This document shows, piece by piece, positions 41,467 to 46,571 of a stretch of 46,571 nt of DNA. A model generated the notes under the pieces. That model searched no databases, was not told the DNA's origin, and was given only the letters and a program-made list of their open reading frames with translations. Position 1 is the stretch's first letter. Each line of letters opens with the position of its first letter. Origin of the DNA: Candidatus Methylomicrobium oryzae (GTDB taxonomy: Bacteria; Pseudomonadota; Gammaproteobacteria; Methylococcales; Methylomonadaceae); assembly GCF_016745425.1 (NCBI RefSeq), contig NZ_JAERVK010000015.1:1-46571 (forward strand), written 5' to 3'. A program made the position numbers and the translations under genes.

Positions 41467-42086
41467 GGCTCGAATTGAATTAGGAATTTGCACGCTATCA
41501 AGAATTTCTTTTAACCGCCCTGCCCTATGAAAGCCCTGAAGCATCAGCAAGGAGACGCCTTTATTGGGTAAATTTTCACGCTTGGTTTTTGTTTTGAGAG
41601 ATCTTTTGCACGCGTACAATATACGACCGGTCGTCTATAATGTCAAAAAAAATTAGACCGGTCGTCTTTTTTATTCACCCCGTTTGCTCCTTCAAACCGC
41701 CGTTTTGGATGGAAAGCCTTTTCCGCTCAAATTTACCTTCATTAAAAACAAAAATTTAAAGATAGCGATTATTGATAAAATCGGCCTGATTCCTGTCAAC
41801 CGCTAGGTAAAACTTTCCTGGATCTCGGGGAAACGGGGGCTGAAAAGCTTTACACACTGGTTAACAGTTATGATTAATCATCGGAAAATCAGAGAATCTC
41901 TTTAGGCCGCCGTGAATACCCTCGCGCGACTACAAACGGGGTACTTATCTCAATGTAATGGTGAAGGGGAGCCCCGTTTGGCATTAACATTCAGACCTGC
42001 GATAATCCGTGCCGGCGGGTAAAGTATCCTTGAAGTATTTCTGGCAGGGGCGCAAGAAAATGATCGCTCATTAACGTAGGCGGGCT
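41467..42086. other. Long intergenic region holding a repressor-controlled promoter
   Basis: This 620-bp region has a 150-nt leader for the YncE-like gene, then the promoter with two palindromic operators (41618-41667). The remainder up to 42086 is AT-rich with no recognised gene; short frames in it have no family likeness. Confidence 0.5.
41618..41667 (-). promoter_or_regulatory. Strong promoter with two TetR-type operators
   Basis: On the minus strand TTGACA (41641-41646), a 17-bp spacer and TATATT (41618-41623) form a near-consensus sigma-70 promoter reading towards the YncE-like gene. The perfect palindrome ACGACCGGTCGT (41623-41634) fills part of the spacer. A second AGACCGGTCGTCT lies just upstream (41655-41667). 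The two GACCGGTC cores are 31 bp apart, about three helical turns. Confidence 0.75.
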
Positions 42087-42566
42087 ATGCCAAGCGAAAA
42101 AATCCGTGCCGAGATCAGTCGCCGGGCCTACGCGGCCTTTCAGGCCGATGCTCTGTCCGTCCCCCCGATGACACTGCGCGGCGGCTATGCCGAGGACAGC
42201 TATGATATCGCCCCGCCCCCCGACCCCGTTATCGACGCCTTGACGGACGCCTACCTGGAGGCTTACACATTCTGGGGCTTGGCTTATCTTGACCCGGCAT
42301 CTTGGCGGCATTATCTGCCCTCCTTGATCGCCTATGCATTCCGCCATATGGACGATCCTCATATGGTAGTGGAAGGCCTGCTCCATAATCTGCGGCCACC
42401 GGATAGGGAGCCTCCGCGCCTGGCCTCTCTCACCGCAGCACAGGAAGCGGTGATCGTTGCGTTTCTGGAAGAGGTGGCCTTCAGCGAAGACTCCGCGAAC
42501 CAGGGCTTCGCAATACAAGTGCTCGAAGAATGGTGGATCCCTGATGCGCTATACCGAAAGCGCTAA
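42087..42566 (+). CDS. DUF6714-like protein
   Basis: This 159-residue soluble protein contains EISRRAYAAFQADALSVPPMTLRGGYAEDSYD, YLEAYTFWGLAYLDPASWRHYLPSLIAYAFRH and AAQEAVIVAFLEEVAF. The combination of a short N-terminal helix, a WHxYLP-type centre and a C-terminal LTAAQ..V..FL helix matches my recollection of DUF6714 proteins, of unknown function. There is no signal peptide. It is monocistronic, and the ribosome binding site is weak (GGCGGG). The gene is GC-rich compared with the flanking DNA. The name is the least certain part of this call; the coding nature is likely. Confidence 0.7.
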   Translation: MPSEKIRAEISRRAYAAFQADALSVPPMTLRGGYAEDSYDIAPPPDPVIDALTDAYLEAYTFWGLAYLDPASWRHYLPSLIAYAFRHMDDPHMVVEGLLHNLRPPDREPPRLASLTAAQEAVIVAFLEEVAFSEDSANQGFAIQVLEEWWIPDALYRKR

Positions 42567-42788
42567 CTCGGCGCTTAACCGGGCTACTCGTCAAACGGGT
42601 CGAACACGGCAGGCAAGCCGCGCTCGAGTATGCGCTGCTTGCGTCTTGCTGTATCCGGTTTGGGAAAAATTCGAGACAGCCTGATCTAACAAAGCAAGGG
42701 AATCCAGAAATAGAATCTTAACTTAAGCGTGTAGCGGAGGATTGAATGACCGATTCACGAAAGGATCGGATATACGATAAACTGATGA

Positions 42789-44600
42789 TTAATCACGAAA
42801 AACCAGCTCTATAGCATCTACAAATTCCGGGCTTATTAACGATTTAAACAAATTATTCGGTTTTCTTCGATTGATGAAATAATTATTGCCGGGCTGCTTT
42901 TTCGCTTGTTTCTTGGCTTCACAGGCCAAATCGGAAATATCTACGTGAGATTGGCACAAACAGGTCGCTTGCGCATCCACCAAACCTGCCGATAGGCTCA
43001 ATAGCGGAAAGAAATGGTCACATCCGTGCCTGTCTTCACTGAGTAAACCGCCGGCCTGGATGTGCTCCGCTTTATAATAACCGGAAACCGAATGTTCAAA
43101 AGTGGACAAAATAGCCTGGCAGCGTTCGACCCAATCGCCCACCGTAAATACCACAATGAAATCGTCGCCGCCGATATGGCCGACATAACCGGCTTCAGAA
43201 GGAATATGGCGAGTCAAGATATCGGCAACCGCTTTTATAACATTATCGCCGGCACTGTAGCCATATACATCGTTATAGGGCTTGAAATGGTCCAGATCGA
43301 AATAACCGACGCAAAACGCGCGCTTTTCGGCCAGCAAACGATTGATCAGTTCGTTCGTGGGCACGCTGCCCGGTAACAGAGTCAGCGGATTGGCATGTTT
43401 GGCATTGTGGATTTGCTGACGCGTAATCTCGGCCAGCAAATCAAGAACCGTCACGATACCGTAGTAGACTCCGTTATCAGTAATAACAAACGCCTGATCT
43501 CTGCGCATGGCCGTGGTCAATTGCTCGCTGACTTGCTCCACCGCCGTATTTTTCTCGACGCTGAACGGCATGCCGTCGATAAAAAATTGGATCGGTTGCT
43601 TGCCGTGTAATTCGATACCGTAGCGTGAAGAGAACAGCCGGCAGAGAAACTTATCCCGATAGATAAGCCCCACTATAATCCCATGATCGACCACCGGCAG
43701 CATCGCCAAGTCGGCATCGTGCTGGAACAGCGATAAAATGCAGGAGATCGGGGTGTCGGCCGTTACCGGATCGATCGTTTGGGTGATTTCGGCCACGCTC
43801 TTCGCATGATAAAGATTTAATGCATTATCAGCGGGCCTAGTGCCTGCAAATAACTTCTTATCCAGTTCCTTCGGCGGCAGCCCCATTGGTCGTGCAAAAT
43901 AGAAACCCTGGGCATGGGTGATGCCAATCTTATGAATGGCTTGAAATTCTTCTGCGGTTTCTATGCCTTCCGCGATCACTTTACACTGCATCGCAGCCGC
44001 CATATTCTGAATCGAACGCACAAAATTCAGTTTGACTCTGTCTTCGTGTAAACCCTGGACAAAATGTTTGTCGATTTTCACGTATTCCGGTTTTAACTCC
44101 GCCCACAAGCGCAACCCCGAATAGCCCGCCCCCAAATCGTCCAGCGCGATTTGAAAACCCATGCTGCGGTAATGATCTACCGCTTCACGCATGATCTGGT
44201 AATCATCGGTAGGCTGGTGCTCGGTCAGTTCGATGATGATCACCTGCGGTTCCAGGCCGGAAGACCGAATAAATTTCAAGGTTTCGCCGGACTTGAAGTC
44301 GGGCTCCAGCAATATTGATGGGCTGACATTGATGAACAATTTACCGGGAAGGCTCATTTGCGCGAAACGACAGATGGTCGCTTCCCGACATACAAACTCC
44401 AGCCTGGCTTGTAAATCGTGACGAGCAGCCGTATCGAACAGATTCATAGGACTGTGCAGAGGACTGTCCGAAGGGCCGCGAATCAGAGCTTCATAGCCAA
44501 CGATTTGCCGTTGGTTAACCGACACAATGGGCTGATAGACCGGCGTTACCAGTTTCCCTTCCAAGATGCGCAGCAGTTCTGTCTTTAGATCGGCCATCAA
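42789..44600 (-). CDS. EAL-CBS-GGDEF bifunctional cyclic-di-GMP protein
   Basis: This 603-residue protein has an N-terminal EAL domain (YEALIRGP, VIIELTEHQPTDDY, IALDDLGAGYSGLRLWAEL, EYVKIDKHF, VIAEGIET), then a CBS-type pair (about residues 265-385: VTADTPISCILSLFQHDADLAMLPVVDHGIIVGLIYRD and a second copy), and a C-terminal GGDEF domain (FDLDHFKPYNDVYGYSAGDNVI, HIGGDDFIVVF). Phosphodiesterase residues appear intact; the cyclase signature is GGDDF, a variant of GGDEF. The order EAL first, then CBS, then GGDEF is the reverse of most dual proteins. CBS domains often bind adenine nucleotides, so energy sensing may set c-di-GMP turnover. No membrane segment is present. Confidence 0.93.
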   Translation of the reverse strand: MMADLKTELLRILEGKLVTPVYQPIVSVNQRQIVGYEALIRGPSDSPLHSPMNLFDTAARHDLQARLEFVCREATICRFAQMSLPGKLFINVSPSILLEPDFKSGETLKFIRSSGLEPQVIIIELTEHQPTDDYQIMREAVDHYRSMGFQIALDDLGAGYSGLRLWAELKPEYVKIDKHFVQGLHEDRVKLNFVRSIQNMAAAMQCKVIAEGIETAEEFQAIHKIGITHAQGFYFARPMGLPPKELDKKLFAGTRPADNALNLYHAKSVAEITQTIDPVTADTPISCILSLFQHDADLAMLPVVDHGIIVGLIYRDKFLCRLFSSRYGIELHGKQPIQFFIDGMPFSVEKNTAVEQVSEQLTTAMRRDQAFVITDNGVYYGIVTVLDLLAEITRQQIHNAKHANPLTLLPGSVPTNELINRLLAEKRAFCVGYFDLDHFKPYNDVYGYSAGDNVIKAVADILTRHIPSEAGYVGHIGGDDFIVVFTVGDWVERCQAILSTFEHSVSGYYKAEHIQAGGLLSEDRHGCDHFFPLLSLSAGLVDAQATCLCQSHVDISDLACEAKKQAKKQPGNNYFINRRKPNNLFKSLISPEFVDAIELVFRD

Positions 44601-45219
44601 TAAAATCCATAAAATGACTCGATTCTAGCCAATAAATATGACAGTTCTGTTAAAGCGCCTGGTTCTGAAAATTCAAGAGTTCGTGCTTGCCGAATTTGCC
44701 AACGTGGCAGACCTCTTAAATCAAATTTCAAGACAGCCTTAGATCGTAGCTTCTTCTGTGTGAGTCGCTCTTAGAGCAAAAACCATTGTCACATTGATGT
44801 AACAATATTTTGTCATAATCTTGTAAAAACAGACTAACAATTTAATTTATAAAATATTTTCAACCAATCATTACTAACTTATTTTATGTTTCTTATTATT
44901 GATTATCGGTTGAATAGACGTTCATATATTGAATCATCATCTTTTGCGACTGATATAGAATGTTAAATATATTCTGTTTACTCCCCATCAGTTCAGCCAT
45001 TTTTTTAAGATGACCGAAGAAAATTCAGTTAGATATTTTCAAAATCATTAAGCCAATCAATATTCGGCCAATTGTTAACTGGCGAGCATCGTTTAGATGC
45101 ATAGCCTGAATTAGAAATCCTTTATGGCTGAATAGTTTTTAACCTATAGGGTACGTCAGCGAAAATGGATTAGGGCGCCACCTATCGAGATATCTTCAAA
45201 TAGACAGAGGAGCAAATTA
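44601..45219. other. AT-rich intergenic region
   Basis: This 619-bp region separates the divergent EAL-CBS-GGDEF and chemoreceptor-like genes. It contains a 34-codon plus-strand frame (44638-44742) without clear support, and a strongly AT-rich stretch (44800-45000) likely to hold promoters. AGAGGAG at 45206-45212 is the ribosome binding site of the next gene. Confidence 0.5.
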
Positions 45220-46571
45220 ATGTTTAAGTTCGAGCTAAAAACAGGAGTACAGCTGAGTTTGTTAATCTGCACGACTCTCCTAGCTTTAGCCATTATCGGA
45301 TACCTTGGCATCAACGGCATGAATAATACAAATGCCGCTCTGGGCACGGTATACAATCATCGGATTGTGAGCCTAGGCCAATTGATGACGATCGCCAGGA
45401 AAACGCTCGAGAACCGGAATCTTCTCCTGGATGCAGCGCGGCACCAAAACCCCGATTTGATTGCTGAGAAATACCGCGCCTCTGAAAATAATAAAAGGAT
45501 CATCGCGGACACATGGAAAGCTTATCGCTCCGACGAATTAGCCCCGAAAGAAAATGAGTTAGCCAAGCGATTGGAAGCGGATCGTCAAAATTTTTTTGAG
45601 AATGGTCTAAAACCGGCATGGGCTGCACTGAAAAATGAGATGCCGGAAGAGGCCGAGAAACTGATCGATACGGTGGTGGAGCCTTATTATACGCCGGTCG
45701 GCAAAGGGACCGATGCGCTGCTGCAGATGCAAGTCGATGCGGCGAAACAGGAATATGATGCATCGCAGCAAAACTATGCATCGACGCGCACCACCATTTT
45801 AAAAATTATCTTCGCAGCGATCGCCATTGTCTCTCTGGTCAACATAAGCTTTGCATGGAATTTACGACGGAAGCTCGGTTGCGAACCCAGCGAAGCCGCA
45901 GAAATCATGCGCAACATTGCAGAGGGTCGGCTCGATTTTTCGCTTAATGCAAAAGGTAAAAATCCGCGCAGTCTCGTCGCCATGACTAAAAAAGCGGTCG
46001 ATGCGATTCGCTCTCTCGTCGCCGACGCCAACTTCTTGTCGGAAGCGGCGGTGGCAGGACGGCTGGAAGTCCGGGCCGATGCCGCCAGGCACCAGGGCGA
46101 CTTCCGCAAGGTGGTCGAGGGCGTCAATGCCACCCTGGACGCGGTGATCGGGCCGTTGAACGTGGCGGCCAAGTATGTCGATGACATCGCCCAGGGCCGT
46201 ATTCCTCCCAAAATCACCGACAGCTACAACGGCGACTTCAACACCATCAAGAACAACCTGAACACCTGCATCGAAGCGGTCAATGCGCTGGTGGCCGACG
46301 CCCACTTCTTATCGGAAGCGGCGGTGGCAGGACGGCTGGAAGTCCGGGCCGATGCCGCCAGGCACCAGGGCGACTTCCGCAAGGTGGTCGAGGGCGTCAA
46401 TGCCACCCTGGACGCGGTGATCGGGCCGTTGAACGTGGCGGCCAAGTATGTCGATGACATCGCCCAGGGCCGTATTCCTCCCAAAATCACCGACAGCTAC
46501 AACGGCGACTTCAACACCATCAAGAACAACCTGAACACCTGCATCGAAGCGGTCAATGCGCTGGTGGCCGA
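45220..46571 (+). CDS. Methyl-accepting chemotaxis-like protein with tandem HAMP repeats (3' end outside window)
   Basis: The frame opens at ATG 45220 (AGAGGAG upstream) and runs off the right edge (450 codons visible). Residues 7-30 are a membrane segment (TGVQLSLLICTTLLALAIIGYLGI); a four-helix-bundle periplasmic sensor follows (ARKTLENRNLLLDAARHQ), then a second membrane segment (ILKIIFAAIAIVSLVNISFAW) near residue 195. A HAMP (EPSEAAEIMRNIAEGRLDFSL) is followed by 91-residue units each with AVAGRLEVRADAARHQGDF and YVDDIAQGRIPPKITDSYNGDF. This is a poly-HAMP chemoreceptor-like architecture; the signalling domain itself is beyond the edge. Confidence 0.88.
   Translation, partial: MFKFELKTGVQLSLLICTTLLALAIIGYLGINGMNNTNAALGTVYNHRIVSLGQLMTIARKTLENRNLLLDAARHQNPDLIAEKYRASENNKRIIADTWKAYRSDELAPKENELAKRLEADRQNFFENGLKPAWAALKNEMPEEAEKLIDTVVEPYYTPVGKGTDALLQMQVDAAKQEYDASQQNYASTRTTILKIIFAAIAIVSLVNISFAWNLRRKLGCEPSEAAEIMRNIAEGRLDFSLNAKGKNPRSLVAMTKKAVDAIRSLVADANFLSEAAVAGRLEVRADAARHQGDFRKVVEGVNATLDAVIGPLNVAAKYVDDIAQGRIPPKITDSYNGDFNTIKNNLNTCIEAVNALVADAHFLSEAAVAGRLEVRADAARHQGDFRKVVEGVNATLDAVIGPLNVAAKYVDDIAQGRIPPKITDSYNGDFNTIKNNLNTCIEAVNALVA
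46021..46571 (+). repeat. 273-bp in-frame tandem repeats
   Basis: The unit starting GCCGACGCCAACTTCTTGTC at 46021 recurs at 46294, and a third begins at 46567, giving a period of exactly 273 bp (91 codons). The visible units differ at only a few bases at their start (for example CAACTTCTTGTC versus CCACTTCTTATC), and are otherwise nearly identical at DNA level. Confidence 0.95.

Noticed and set aside
44638-44742. 34-codon frame in the intergenic region before the chemoreceptor-like gene
   Set aside because: It has no ribosome binding site or known family; such short frames occur often by chance.
46021-46571. CRISPR-like array because of repeated DNA
   Set aside because: The repeats are 273 bp, in frame, adjacent without spacers, and encode HAMP-type units.

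Overview
The window looks like chromosome from a gammaproteobacterial methanotroph (Methylococcales, of the Methylomonas/Methylobacter kind). The main evidence is a complete three-gene copper membrane monooxygenase operon in the order A-B-C (21109-23896, minus strand). That order is typical of pxmABC (pXMO); the classical methane monooxygenase operon is pmoCAB. Codon use, zinc-ribbon/FmdB proteins and the metK-ahcY-metF arrangement fit the same group. The genus is inferred.

Region 1 (1-16760) is an iron-acquisition island. A long minus-strand operon starts at a Fur-box region near 10250 and runs off the left edge of the window. In transcription order it encodes a secreted P-domain protein, a PvdQ-like acylase, an IucD-like amine N-hydroxylase, an IucB-like N-acyltransferase (with its own Fur box), an MbtH protein, a type II thioesterase, a SyrP/TauD-like dioxygenase, and an NRPS that opens with a fatty acyl-AMP ligase, a carrier protein and a condensation domain. 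Divergently, two small proteins behind another Fur box precede a PvdE/SyrD-type exporter. A PepSY membrane protein and a TonB-dependent receptor follow, also with a candidate Fur box. Together these predict an acylated hydroxamate/beta-hydroxyaspartate lipopeptide siderophore, with deacylation in the periplasm. An EncFtn-type ferritin lacking an encapsulin-targeting tail sits inside the island.

Region 2 (16975-25017) holds a zinc-ribbon/TolA-like fusion protein, a SmbP-like periplasmic metal-binding protein, a DJ-1/PfpI protein, an MFS transporter overlapping the end of pxmC, the pxmABC operon, and a RAYT transposase bracketed by two inverted REP-like palindromes of about 116 bp.

Region 3 (25126-30362) holds a LysR regulator, a repeat element, a royal-jelly/yellow-family propeller protein, and a compact four-gene operon (DUF938 methyltransferase, atypical SDR, DUF1326, DUF2182).

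Region 4 (30800-37412) is a rearranged locus. A sigma-54 activator with a methanogen-output-like sensor domain diverges from a clade-D-like beta-carbonic anhydrase/COS hydrolase gene, which is preceded by a textbook -24/-12 promoter. FmdB and cupin genes follow, then a truncated metF, intact ahcY and metK, and a decayed second copy of the carbonic anhydrase-FmdB pair in inverted orientation.

Region 5 (37945-46571) holds two secreted beta-propeller proteins, an L,D-transpeptidase, a TetR-type operator embedded in a strong promoter, a DUF6714-like protein, an EAL-CBS-GGDEF protein, and the start of a chemoreceptor-like protein with nearly identical 273-bp tandem HAMP-type repeats running off the right edge.

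I saw no rRNA, tRNA or CRISPR array. All family assignments come from reading the translated sequence without database searches.
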